Origin: Chitinophagaceae bacterium DXS
GTDB lineage: Bacteria > Bacteroidota > Bacteroidia > Chitinophagales > Chitinophagaceae
Direction: 5' to 3'
Length of the DNA stretch: 64,000 nt
NCBI GenBank assembly: GCA_030345135.1
Contig: CP128386.1
Location: 7,053,001 to 7,117,000, forward strand
Every line of letters begins with the position of its first letter. Position 1 is the first letter of the stretch. Below the pieces are notes generated by a model, which saw only the letters and a list, made by a program, of their open reading frames with translations, was not told where the DNA came from and ran no database searches. Of this stretch, positions 36,619-44,958 are shown piece by piece. Both the position numbers and the translations under genes were made by a program.

Positions 36619-37722
36619 ATGTTAAACCGTCAGGATTATAAAGTTAACAGATACTTCTTTTTGGGTATTATTATTTTATTTGCTTCGTTGCTGTTATACA
36701 GTATGATCGATTTTTTTACCGCCTTTCTGGCGGCTATCATTGTATACGTATTAAGCAGGCCTTTTGTTGAATATCTTGTAAAAAAGAAAAGATGGAAGAA
36801 ATCCTGGGCCGCTATTGCCGTTATATTCATTTCGTTCTTTATTATTCTGCTTCCCATTTCGTTAATGGGTACAATGTTGTATAATAAAATTGTGCCTGTA
36901 GCTCAAAATCCTGATATCATTATCAAAGCTGTAAAACAATTTGATCAGTTATTGCATGAAAAATACGGCCTTAACCTGTTTACAGAGCAAACTGTGGGAA
37001 AAATACAGGCACTGGCAGCCGGCCTGCTGTCCATCATTCTTAATCAAAGCCTCGGCATTTTCACTACCATTACCATGATGTATTTTTTCTTGTACTTCAT
37101 GCTGATGAATGTAAACCGGATGGAAGCGGCTATTGTTTTCTATCTGCCGTTTAAGCGAAGCAAGATCATGATGTTTGGCAACGAGCTGGTGGCTCAAACA
37201 TTCAGTAATGCTATCGGCATACCTCTTATTGCTATTGCTCAAGGTTTTTTTGCCTACCTGAGCTATTCAATTGCAGGCCTTAAGGAAGCCGCTTTTTGGG
37301 GTGTAATTACAGGCTTCGCCTCTATAATACCTGTAGTTGGAATTGGGATAGTGTGGGTTCCCGTTGCCATATTTTTACTGATAAGCGGCCACACGTGGCA
37401 GGGCATTTTTGTTGCTGCGTGGAGTGTTGTTTTTTCCGGCACCATAGATAACGTGATCCGGTTTATACTGGCCAAAAAAATGGCAGATGTTCATCCGGTG
37501 GTAACTGTTCTCGGAGTGATCATCGGCCTGAAGTATTTTGGTATTACAGGACTTATTTTTGGTCCGTTAATCATTTCTTACTTTATCATTCTTGTCCGGA
37601 TCTACTACCAGGAATACCAGCAGCCGACTCTTGCCCGCAAAAACAAACCGCGCCAGATCGTTCCCGAATACATGCAACCTTTCCTTGGAATAAAAAAGAG
37701 CAAACCGAATAAGAAGACTTAA
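36619..37722 (+). CDS. AI-2E family transporter (PerM/YdiK-like)
   Basis: The 367-residue inner-membrane protein has about seven to eight helices and the typical family pattern: an N-terminal helix pair with FFTAFLAAIIVYVLSRPFVE, an extracytoplasmic helical segment (about 95-140), and the conserved C-terminal block WGVITGFASIIPVVGIGIVW, DNVIRFILAKKMADVHPVVT and LIFGPLIISY. Members export diverse small molecules or act in pH/ion homeostasis. The AI-2 link holds for a minority. The C-terminus is basic (KSKPNKKT). A strong REP-like hairpin lies just past the stop codon. Confidence 0.93.
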   Translation: MLNRQDYKVNRYFFLGIIILFASLLLYSMIDFFTAFLAAIIVYVLSRPFVEYLVKKKRWKKSWAAIAVIFISFFIILLPISLMGTMLYNKIVPVAQNPDIIIKAVKQFDQLLHEKYGLNLFTEQTVGKIQALAAGLLSIILNQSLGIFTTITMMYFFLYFMLMNVNRMEAAIVFYLPFKRSKIMMFGNELVAQTFSNAIGIPLIAIAQGFFAYLSYSIAGLKEAAFWGVITGFASIIPVVGIGIVWVPVAIFLLISGHTWQGIFVAAWSVVFSGTIDNVIRFILAKKMADVHPVVTVLGVIIGLKYFGITGLIFGPLIISYFIILVRIYYQEYQQPTLARKNKPRQIVPEYMQPFLGIKKSKPNKKT

Positions 37723-37727
37723 TTGAC

Positions 37728-37781
37728 AATTGAAAGTTCCTGCCCGACTGATGTCATTCAGTCGGGCAGGAACTTTCAATT
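37728..37781. repeat. REP-like palindrome, copy 4, perfect 24-bp hairpin
   Basis: The left arm (37728-37751, AATTGAAAGTTCCTGCC and on) and right arm (37758-37781) are exact reverse complements with a 6-base loop. It begins 5 bases after the stop of the AI-2E family gene, between convergent genes. It may serve as a transcript end, but there is no T-run. Confidence 0.95.
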
Positions 37782-37796
37782 ATCAATTAATACGCC

Positions 37797-37871
37797 CATT
37801 CTCCTATTTGCACATCTGCCAATTTGCATATTCGCACATTCCCTCATTCGCACATCCCATTTTCAATTCTC
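37797..37871. repeat. GCACAT/TTCGCACAT words and TTTTCAATTCTCAATT words
   Basis: The GTGCGAAT family appears in inverted orientation (TATTTGCACATCTGCC, TATTCGCACATTCCC), followed by AATTGAAAA-family words directly before the end of the PLP-enzyme gene. Confidence 0.85.
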
Positions 37872-37873
37872 AA

Positions 37874-39040
37874 TTATCCATTTTCAATTACATTAAAAGC
37901 TTGTTCAAGGTCCTTAATAATGTAATCAGCATCTTCCAAACCGCAGTAGAGACGGAGCATTCGCTGATCGGCAGAGCCGTTAAAACTTTCGGGTTTAATA
38001 CCCGCACAACGTGGAATGATCAATGATTCATGACCGCCCCAGCTAACGGCCATCAATATATGTTTTAGTGATTCACAAAACTTTTCAATGCCTGACACAG
38101 TGTAGCATTTGATAACAAAAGTGAGGAGGCCACATCCGCCTTTCATCTGACTCTTCGCAAGGTCGTACTGCGGAAATGCTTCATCCAACGGGAAGATCAC
38201 TTTTTCAACCAAAGGATGGCTTTTCAAATAATCCAGCACTTTTTCAGTGGTTGATGTAATCCTGTCGAGGCGCGCTTGCAGTGTTCTCAAACCTCTTATC
38301 AGCAACCATGCGTTAAATGGTTGAATACCGCTGCCAATATTGTTGTATTCACTGTTGAAAATGCGCTTAATAATATCACTTCCGCCGCAAAGTACGCCGG
38401 CAATAACATCGCTATGTCCGCCGATATATTTTGTTGCAGATTGCAGAACAAGATCTATCCCAAGCTCAATTGGCCTTTGATATAAAGGCGTACAAAAGCT
38501 ATTATCACAAATGGTAATGATATTGTGTTGTTTTGCCAGTTGGGCGACGGCAGCAAGGTCCTGCAATTCGTAAGTCCAGCTATTGGGACTTTCCAAATAA
38601 AACAACGTTGTATTCTCACGGATGGCTGAAGAAAAATTATTAACGTCAGTGCCGTCTATATAGGTGGTCCGGACATTGAACCTCGGTAATATTTCATCAA
38701 ACATTTTCTTCGCCCATGTATAAGGATTGCGAACGCTCACAATATGATCTCCGCTTTTTACATTAGCGAGTACTGAAGCAAAAATGGCAGCAGATCCGCT
38801 GTTGAACACAAGGCAATCTTCCGCTCCGTCAAGTGCAGCAAGTTTTTTACGAAGTATTTCCACCGTCGGATTCAGGCCACGGCTGTACAGCCATGTAGAA
38901 TACTCATCGTCAAAACTGCTCCGCAAAGCCTCCACCGTTTTAAAGGCAAAGTTGCTTGTCTGCATAATCGGCGGCGCAATCGCTCTAAAGTATTCGTCCC
39001 TGTCTTCAGCGTACTCATTTAAAATATAAGATATATCCAT
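37874..39040 (-). CDS. Cys/Met metabolism PLP-dependent enzyme (cystathionine gamma-synthase/lyase family)
   Basis: The 388-residue cytoplasmic enzyme has the fold-type I signature SATKYIGGHSDVIAG with PLP lysine Lys204. It also has the phosphate-binding YSRGLNPT (Tyr52, Arg54), CDNSFCTPLYQRP with the PLP-ring Asp, and a C-terminal RLYCGLEDADYIIKDLEQAF. The family covers cystathionine synthases, lyases and methionine gamma-lyase, and the sequence alone does not separate them. An association with the downstream APC permease is possible but the genes are 72 bases apart. A repeat-filled convergent gap lies beyond its stop. Confidence 0.9.
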   Translation of the reverse strand: MDISYILNEYAEDRDEYFRAIAPPIMQTSNFAFKTVEALRSSFDDEYSTWLYSRGLNPTVEILRKKLAALDGAEDCLVFNSGSAAIFASVLANVKSGDHIVSVRNPYTWAKKMFDEILPRFNVRTTYIDGTDVNNFSSAIRENTTLFYLESPNSWTYELQDLAAVAQLAKQHNIITICDNSFCTPLYQRPIELGIDLVLQSATKYIGGHSDVIAGVLCGGSDIIKRIFNSEYNNIGSGIQPFNAWLLIRGLRTLQARLDRITSTTEKVLDYLKSHPLVEKVIFPLDEAFPQYDLAKSQMKGGCGLLTFVIKCYTVSGIEKFCESLKHILMAVSWGGHESLIIPRCAGIKPESFNGSADQRMLRLYCGLEDADYIIKDLEQAFNVIENG

Positions 39041-39112
39041 AAAAAACTATTAATTCTAAAAATCAGTTGATGTACGGTGTACGATGTGCGATGTACAACG
39101 TAGGGGTTTACA

Positions 39113-40477
39113 TTATTTCTTTGGCACATCGTAATTATCGTCACCTGTTTTCTGCCTGCTTATTTTCTTATGTGTCAGGAAATATATGCCCATAAAAGAA
39201 GCGAGGACAATTAGCCCCACAAGAGCGGTACCGGGCGTTTGCATAGCAATATTTATTCCAACAAACACATAAGCGCAAATAAAAACCAGCGGCATCAACG
39301 GATATAGTTTCATTGAATAAATACCCGTGCCATTCAAATGCTTTGTCTTTCTTCTTATCGAAAAAATACTTGCCGCTGAGGCCGCCATCCCAAAACAATC
39401 CAGAAAAATGGTAAAGTTCAGTATCTCCTCAAATGTCTTAGCAAGAAATACGATAATAATACATATGGCCGCAAATGTAGAAAGAGAGATTACCAGTACG
39501 TCTTTCTTTTTCGACTTTTGTTGAAAAATTGCAGGCAGCACACCATCTTCACTCATAGCAAACATTACACGCGGGTTACTCATCAACAACACATTTACAT
39601 AAGCCAGTACAGATAAAAACAGCAAGGCCGAAAACGCAGATCCGCCCGATTGACCAAACATTTTTGCTGCAACAATTGAGGCAATTTCTTTTTGGCTTTG
39701 CAATTGCGTAAAACCAATCACCTTAAAATAAGAAAGATTTACGAGAAGATATAATCCTATAATTATGGCGATTCCCATGAAGATGCCCCGCGGAATATTT
39801 CTGGAAGCGTTTTGCACATCACTACCAAAATTGATCGTTTGCTGATAGCCTCCATATGTGAATGAAACGGCAATAAGGCTTGCCCCAAATGAGTGGATCC
39901 AGGAAGGAAACGAAACATCCGAAACCGCATTACTTTCGGTTACAGGCTGATGGATCTCGGGCATAAACAGTGCAGCTATAAGCATTACGATCATACCAAT
40001 CTTTATGATCATCAGAACATTCTGCGTTTTAGCACTCATTCGCAAACCCAGCAAATTAACACCGTAAAATACCACAACGGCAGAAGTGGCAATCAGTGCT
40101 TTTGTAAGATCTGTTGCGGGTTCATTAAAAATTACCTGGCTTATATAACCGGAGCCGATCAACGCTACAGCGCCAAGAGAAGCTGCGTTTGAGATGAGTA
40201 TGATACAGTTTACAGAAAACGCGATAGATGGATGATAAGCATGGGAAAATATGCGGTAATAGCCACCGGTCACCGGGTAGCGGCTGCCTATTTCAGCGTA
40301 AGTCAGTGCACCACATAAAGCGATAAGTCCACCCGCTATCCATGCACTAAAATATATTACCGGGTTAAGGGCATATTGTGCGGATGTAGCGGCCGTTCTG
40401 AAAATTCCCATCCCGATAACCAGCCCCACCACAACCATGGTCAAATCAAAAAGCGTTAGTTTCTGTTTGGAACTCAT
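39113..40477 (-). CDS. APC-family amino acid permease
   Basis: The 454 residues form 12 predicted helices, the standard size of APC transporters. The start LTLFDLTMVVVGLVIGMGIF contains the GxG-type substrate motif in helix 1. GGLIALCGALTYAEIGSRYP and VTGGYYRIFSHAYHPSIAF are classic helix 2-3 features. The C-terminal tail is basic. The substrate is unknown. The gene ends 72 bases before the PLP enzyme on the same strand, so co-transcription with that enzyme of sulfur amino acid metabolism is plausible. It is divergent from the btuB riboswitch. Confidence 0.92.
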   Translation of the reverse strand: MSSKQKLTLFDLTMVVVGLVIGMGIFRTAATSAQYALNPVIYFSAWIAGGLIALCGALTYAEIGSRYPVTGGYYRIFSHAYHPSIAFSVNCIILISNAASLGAVALIGSGYISQVIFNEPATDLTKALIATSAVVVFYGVNLLGLRMSAKTQNVLMIIKIGMIVMLIAALFMPEIHQPVTESNAVSDVSFPSWIHSFGASLIAVSFTYGGYQQTINFGSDVQNASRNIPRGIFMGIAIIIGLYLLVNLSYFKVIGFTQLQSQKEIASIVAAKMFGQSGGSAFSALLFLSVLAYVNVLLMSNPRVMFAMSEDGVLPAIFQQKSKKKDVLVISLSTFAAICIIIVFLAKTFEEILNFTIFLDCFGMAASAASIFSIRRKTKHLNGTGIYSMKLYPLMPLVFICAYVFVGINIAMQTPGTALVGLIVLASFMGIYFLTHKKISRQKTGDDNYDVPKK

Positions 40478-40497
40478 AAATAAAAAATAGCCTTAAA

Positions 40498-40767
40498 TGT
40501 AGCGAAAATGTGCAAATGTGCGAATGGGCGAATGTGCGAATGGGCAAATAGGCAGATGCGTAGATGCGCGAATGGGCAGATGTGAAGATGGATGAATGGG
40601 AGCATGGGTCCATGCGCGAACTAGGAAAGCATAGATGTTTGAATAAGTGAATATTAAATAGCCGCGGGCAAAAGTCCACGCCTGCGCCTATACGAGGTTT
40701 ATGGATATTTACTCTGTTCATTCACACATTTACTCGTCCGCACATCTACTAATTCGCACATTTCCCT
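40498..40767. repeat. Inverted pair of GTGCGAAT-family word blocks in a divergent promoter region
   Basis: A block of about 12 words (GAATGTGCGAATGGGC, AATGGGCAGATG) at 40498-40620 faces a shorter inverted block (TCACACATTTACTCG, CCGCACATCTAC, TTCGCACATTTCCC) at 40715-40767. The 95 bases between them hold no gene. The right block ends at the btuB leader promoter. Confidence 0.85.
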
Positions 40768-40775
40768 TACTTTTG
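40768..40775 (+). promoter_or_regulatory. Promoter -7 box of the B12 salvage operon
   Basis: TACTTTTG matches TAnnTTTG exactly and sits about 8 bases before the start of the cobalamin riboswitch. Confidence 0.7.
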
Positions 40776-40782
40776 CCGCGGA

Positions 40783-40975
40783 TTTGGTTGGCGCACGCGC
40801 CATTAAAAGGGAAGTCCGGTGTAAATCCGGCGCTATCCCCGTAGCTGTAAGCTTAACGAGCAGGATGCAAGGCATCCTTACTCAATATCTGGATCTTCAT
40901 ACCACTGTATTTTAACGGGAAGGTGTTCAGATGTAAGCGAGCCAGAAGACCTGCCTGATTCAAACAAGATCACTG
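40783..40975 (+). promoter_or_regulatory. Cobalamin riboswitch of the btuB operon
   Basis: This is a full-size element: GGGAAGTCCGGTGTAAATCC, GGCGCTATCCCCGTAGCTGT, peripheral arms, then GCGAGCCAGAAGACCTGCC at about 40939-40957. A GC-bearing stretch (GAAAAGCCGGAGATGCAGC) between it and btuB is a candidate expression platform. Repression of btuB by B12 through such leaders is established in many Gram-negative bacteria. Confidence 0.96.
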
Positions 40976-41106
40976 AGCTTTCGGGAGAAAAGCCGGAGAT
41001 GCAGCTACGAAAGTTTTAATAATAACTCGTTGCTGCTTTTCTACTCTTTCATTATTCGAAAGTTCATTCTTCATTAAGCATTTCAGAACAAAATACAAAC
41101 AGAAGA

Positions 41107-43044
41107 ATGAGCATGAAAAAAATTGCACTTTCAGTTACAGCACTCATGACAACACTAACGTTATGGGCACAAAAGGACTCTGCCACTAACGCCCTTGACG
41201 AAGTTGTTGTAACCGCAACCAAAAGTCCTAAAAAATTAAGCGAGACAGGCAAAGTACTCACTGTTATTTCTCACGAACAACTTGAACGCAGTGCAGGAAA
41301 GGATATTGCACAAGTACTGAATGAGCAAACAGGCATCGTTGTAAATGGCGCTACAAGCAATCCGGGCAAAGACAAAAGCATCTACATGCGTGGCGCTAAG
41401 AGTGATTATACATTGATATTAATAGATGGCATCCCGCTATACGATCCGTCAGGCCTCAGCAGCAATTTTGACATCCGCACAATACCCATTGAAAATATTG
41501 AACGTGTGGAAATATTGAAAGGCAGTCAATCTACTTTATATGGGGCAGATGCCATTGCAGGCGTTATCAATATTATCACCAAAAGAAAAGGCAATAAAGA
41601 AGTGGGCGCTTTTGCGACCGCGAGCTACGGTAGCTTTAATACATTCAAAGGCAACGCAGGGGTTAATGGAAGCACGAAAACGCTTGACTACAATGTCGCC
41701 TACACTTACTACGATACAAAAGGCATTAGCGAAGCCAAAGACCCAAACGGCACCGGAACATTTGACAAGGATGGTTATAAACAGCATGGTGTATTGGCCA
41801 ATCTTGGTTTTAAAGTAAATGATCATTGGAAAATAACTCCGTTCCTGCGCTACAACACCTACAATGGTAAACTGGATGCGGGGGCTTACACAGATGACCG
41901 GGACTATACCTACAAAAGCAAAAGTCTGCAAACGGGTGTGCGCAGTGAATTAACCTTCGGCAAAAGCAGGTTTACACTAAACTATAGTTACAATACTATC
42001 AAAAGAGACTACCTCAACGATTCAGGTTATGTGCCACCATATAGCGACCAATACTATTCCGGTGGCTATAAAGGAACAGACCAGTTTGCGGAAATTGTTT
42101 ACTCTACTGAGCTGGCTAAAGGTTTACAACTGGTTTCGGGAGTTGATTACAGAACATCGAATACATCTCAATCCAATACGTACATTGGAAGCTGGGGGCA
42201 GGACGTTAGCAAAATAAGTAAGGACAGCGCCATGCAACACCAGTTTAATGCATACGCATCTCTTCTGTACACCGGTAAGGTATTTCACGCCGAGGCTGGC
42301 GCCAGGTATAATAACAATTCTATTTACGGCACCAAGTGGACTTACAACTTTAATCCTTTCGTTTTCCTGAACAAAGAAGTGAAAATTTTTGCCAACATAT
42401 CCAGCGCGTTTAAAACACCTACACTGTACCAATTATACGCACCAATGTATGGCAACAGCTCTTTAAAGGCTGAATCTGCGGTTACCTACGAAGGTGGAGT
42501 GCAGTATTTTCAACCTGAACAAAAGTTCAACATCAGGGGTGTTATTTATAAGCGTGACGTAAATAATGTAATTGCATTCACAAACAGATATGTAAACCAG
42601 GATGAACAGCATAACTGGGGTGTAGAAATTGAACCAACCATCAACTTCACAGAAAATCTACAGTTAGTATTACAGTATGCACACACGAAAGGTAAATTAA
42701 ATACACAACTGAACGGCAAGGATTCCAGTTCATCTACATTATTGCGTGTACCAGAAGATACTTACAGCATGGCATTGAATTACCGCGCGTCTAAAAAACT
42801 GTTTTTAAGCATGAATATACAAACCTTTGGCGCAAGAAAGGATTTGGATTTTAGCACTTATCCATCTACATTGGTTAACTTGGAGGCCTACACTTTGTGG
42901 AGTGCATATGGTGAATATAAATTCAACAAACACGTTAAGGTTTTTGCTGATTTTAAAAACATTACCAATACGGATTATGTTGAAGTATTGGGATATAGCA
43001 CTCAACCGGCAAGTGTACAGGCTGGATTAACTGTAACTTTTTAA
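41107..43044 (+). CDS. btuB: TonB-dependent cobalamin/cobinamide receptor BtuB
   Basis: The 645-residue outer-membrane receptor has a signal peptide (MSMKKIALSVTALMTTLTLW, then AQ), a TonB box (DEVVVTATKS), a plug domain (about 40-160, with SIYMRGAKSDYTLILIDGIP and VEILKGSQSTLYGADAIAGV) and a 22-strand-type barrel ending in VQAGLTVTF with a terminal Phe. The substrate is inferred from the cobalamin riboswitch in the leader and the downstream cobUTSC genes. There is no attached SusD partner. It is first in the salvage operon, 19 bases before the DUF6580 gene. Confidence 0.95.
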   Translation: MSMKKIALSVTALMTTLTLWAQKDSATNALDEVVVTATKSPKKLSETGKVLTVISHEQLERSAGKDIAQVLNEQTGIVVNGATSNPGKDKSIYMRGAKSDYTLILIDGIPLYDPSGLSSNFDIRTIPIENIERVEILKGSQSTLYGADAIAGVINIITKRKGNKEVGAFATASYGSFNTFKGNAGVNGSTKTLDYNVAYTYYDTKGISEAKDPNGTGTFDKDGYKQHGVLANLGFKVNDHWKITPFLRYNTYNGKLDAGAYTDDRDYTYKSKSLQTGVRSELTFGKSRFTLNYSYNTIKRDYLNDSGYVPPYSDQYYSGGYKGTDQFAEIVYSTELAKGLQLVSGVDYRTSNTSQSNTYIGSWGQDVSKISKDSAMQHQFNAYASLLYTGKVFHAEAGARYNNNSIYGTKWTYNFNPFVFLNKEVKIFANISSAFKTPTLYQLYAPMYGNSSLKAESAVTYEGGVQYFQPEQKFNIRGVIYKRDVNNVIAFTNRYVNQDEQHNWGVEIEPTINFTENLQLVLQYAHTKGKLNTQLNGKDSSSSTLLRVPEDTYSMALNYRASKKLFLSMNIQTFGARKDLDFSTYPSTLVNLEAYTLWSAYGEYKFNKHVKVFADFKNITNTDYVEVLGYSTQPASVQAGLTVTF

Positions 43045-43063
43045 ATTCCTAAATAGTCATTAT

Positions 43064-43642
43064 ATGTCAATTCCAAAATTCAATCCCCGCACAACGTTAC
43101 TATTACTGATCATTTGTTTTGTGGCTGTATTACGTTTATCCACAAACATGACAAAGGAGTTAAGCCCACTGGTTATGTATTCACCACTTGGCGCAATGGC
43201 CCTGTTTGGTGGCGCCTATTTTAAGGGCAACATAAAGCCATTTGCGTTTCCTTTATTAGCATTATTTATTAGTGACCTTGTTTTATCATTTACTGTATTT
43301 TCCGAATTCAGAACAGGTTTGTTGTATGGTGGCTGGTACTGGGTGTACGGATCTTTTGCATTAATGACTATCGCTGGCAAACTTCTCATCAAAGACGTAA
43401 ACATCCAGAGTATCTTAACAGCAACACTGGTAACCGTGTTAATTCACTGGCTGGTCTCTGATTTGGGCGCGGCGCTATCTCAAAACGGCTTTGCAAACAT
43501 CATGACAACCTATCAACTACGTCTTGTCACTGCAATTCCTTACGAATTAAGATTTCTCTCTTCCACCATTATTTATAGTGGAATTATGTTTGGCAGTTTT
43601 GAATTATTAAAGAATAGAGTTACTGCACCCGAAGCAAGATAA
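43064..43642 (+). CDS. DUF6580 family putative transport protein
   Basis: The 192 residues form six predicted helices (about 11-27, 36-53, 65-86, 92-110, 116-141 and 165-186) with few charged residues between them. There is no signal peptide or ATPase domain. The size and helix count resemble substrate-binding S components of ECF vitamin transporters, though no S-component motif is certain. It lies 19 bases after btuB under the cobalamin riboswitch. No btuC or btuD gene is in the operon. It is therefore a candidate inner-membrane carrier for cobalamin, cobinamide or a lower-ligand base. The function is inference. Confidence 0.85.
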   Translation: MSIPKFNPRTTLLLLIICFVAVLRLSTNMTKELSPLVMYSPLGAMALFGGAYFKGNIKPFAFPLLALFISDLVLSFTVFSEFRTGLLYGGWYWVYGSFALMTIAGKLLIKDVNIQSILTATLVTVLIHWLVSDLGAALSQNGFANIMTTYQLRLVTAIPYELRFLSSTIIYSGIMFGSFELLKNRVTAPEAR

Positions 43643-43753
43643 ATGTGCGAATGAGTGAATGTGCGGATGTGCAAATGTGCGGATGTGCAAATGTGTGAAT
43701 GAGTAAATATGCAAATGAATTCCTGCGAAGTTGTTTATTGCTTCGCAGGAATT
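43643..43753. repeat. GTGCGAAT words and a perfect 13-bp hairpin inside the B12 operon
   Basis: About nine words (GAATGTGCGGATGTGCAAAT and similar) at 43643-43715 are followed by a hairpin. AATTCCTGCGAAG (43718-43730) pairs exactly with CTTCGCAGGAATT (43741-43753), loop of 10. Without a T-run it may only attenuate transcription between the DUF6580 and btuF-like genes. Confidence 0.88.
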
Positions 43754-43800
43754 ATTTAGATCTTTAGATGCAGAAATCCAATCTTTTTAGAAACATTACC

Positions 43801-43884
43801 AGTTTTAAGCTTTAGGCTTTGAGCTTTGGCTTAAGCTTTGGGCTTTGGGCTTTGAGCTTTGAGCTTTAAGCTTTAAGCTTTTCC
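43801..43884. repeat. AAGCTTTAGG/CTTTGAGC word block
   Basis: About nine imperfect copies of a 9-base word (AAGCTTTAGG, CTTTGAGCTTTGGC) end 24 bases before the btuF-like start codon. They belong to the family at 11669-11997, in inverted orientation. Confidence 0.88.
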
Positions 43885-43907
43885 TCAACGTAAAACTTAT
43901 CACTCCC

Positions 43908-44849
43908 ATGGTTGCCTGTTCCTTTCTCCCCGCGGTTACACAAATGATCTATGATATGGGCCTGCAGCACTTGCTGCACGGTGTAACATTTGAATGTCCA
44001 TCAAAGGCATTAAAAGAAAAACACAGGGTTGTCAGATATTTACTTGAAGGCAACAACTATTCAAGTATTGAGATAGATCGCATTTTTTCCGCAAGCAAGT
44101 CGCAGGGAAAAAGCCTTTATTTTGTAGATGAGGATTTGCTCAAACAAATTCAGCCGGATATAATTTTCACACAGGATGTTTGTGAAGTATGTCAGATTGA
44201 TACTGCCTGCACGGCAGCTGCAGTTGCAAAACTTGAGAAGCAACCGGCAATAATTCCAATAACGCCACAGACACTGGATGATGTATATCAAAGCGCCATT
44301 ACCATTGCATCGGCATTGGGCCAGGAAGAAGCTGCATACACTTACCTTACAAAACTTCAGAAAAGAACTGACAATATTCTTGATACTTTGCGTCAGCATA
44401 AAATGCCTTTAAAACGTGTGATGCTGATAGAATGGATTGAACCTGTTTACAATTGCGGACACTGGATTCCTTACCAGATTGCCCAGGCCGGTGGTATAGA
44501 TATGCTTAGCAACCCTGCAGGAGACTCTATCGTAACACAGTGGGATAAAATTGTAAAGTACGATCCTGAAGTTTTAATAATTGCCCCATGCGGATTTACC
44601 GTTGAACGTACGTTGGAGGAAATGCATTTGCTTACTGACAGGAAAGAATGGCAACATTTGCAAGCTGTAAAAAACAACCTGGTATACATTGCCGATTTCG
44701 ATTTGTTTACCCAACCAAGCGCATCTACGCTTGTGGATGGAATCGAAGTACTCTCCAGTATGTTTCACCCAAAGCTGTTTCAAGCTCCGGAATCATTGGA
44801 GCATAAATTTGTGCAACTCAATAAACAGCATGCCCACGCGGACGTATGA
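43908..44849 (+). CDS. BtuF-like cobalamin-binding (ABC substrate-binding) protein without signal peptide
   Basis: The 313 residues match the periplasmic binding protein family of BtuF (PF01497): LPAVTQMIYDMGLQHLLHGV at the start, then LKQIQPDIIFTQDVCEVCQI, then EWIEPVYNCGHWIPYQIAQA. No signal peptide or lipobox is visible from the ATG at 43908. The open frame upstream only crosses repeat words. It may therefore act in the cytoplasm or be misread at its start. It lies in the B12 riboswitch operon between the DUF6580 gene and cobU. Its last 30 codons have a decayed copy at 47917-48023. Confidence 0.88.
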   Translation: MVACSFLPAVTQMIYDMGLQHLLHGVTFECPSKALKEKHRVVRYLLEGNNYSSIEIDRIFSASKSQGKSLYFVDEDLLKQIQPDIIFTQDVCEVCQIDTACTAAAVAKLEKQPAIIPITPQTLDDVYQSAITIASALGQEEAAYTYLTKLQKRTDNILDTLRQHKMPLKRVMLIEWIEPVYNCGHWIPYQIAQAGGIDMLSNPAGDSIVTQWDKIVKYDPEVLIIAPCGFTVERTLEEMHLLTDRKEWQHLQAVKNNLVYIADFDLFTQPSASTLVDGIEVLSSMFHPKLFQAPESLEHKFVQLNKQHAHADV

Positions 44850-44871
44850 ACATAAAGGCTTCCACGTTAAC
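44830..44871 (+). pseudogene. Remnant of a CWC gene start overlapping the btuF-like 3' end
   Basis: In a second frame, the sequence MPTRTYEHKGFHVN aligns with the start MPVHEHKTCPRCK of the intact CWC gene at 48024. The surrounding DNA also aligns (GCATAAATTTGTGCAACTC against GCATAAATTTGTACATCTG). It has no cysteine codons left and is not functional. Confidence 0.55.
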
Positions 44872-44958
44872 ATTTCGCATACAAAGCGTCAACACACGCG
44901 ATAAAAAACTACACAAACGTTTAAGTGTTTGTTACAGCACCCAGAAAAAAAATACACT

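Noticed and set aside
40783-40975. Considered as other riboswitch classes (TPP, SAM)
   Set aside because: The core matches the cobalamin element, and the downstream genes are B12 genes.
44830-44904. Open frame continuing past the btuF-like stop in another frame as a gene
   Set aside because: It is explained as the decayed start of a CWC gene copy and lacks the cysteines of that family.
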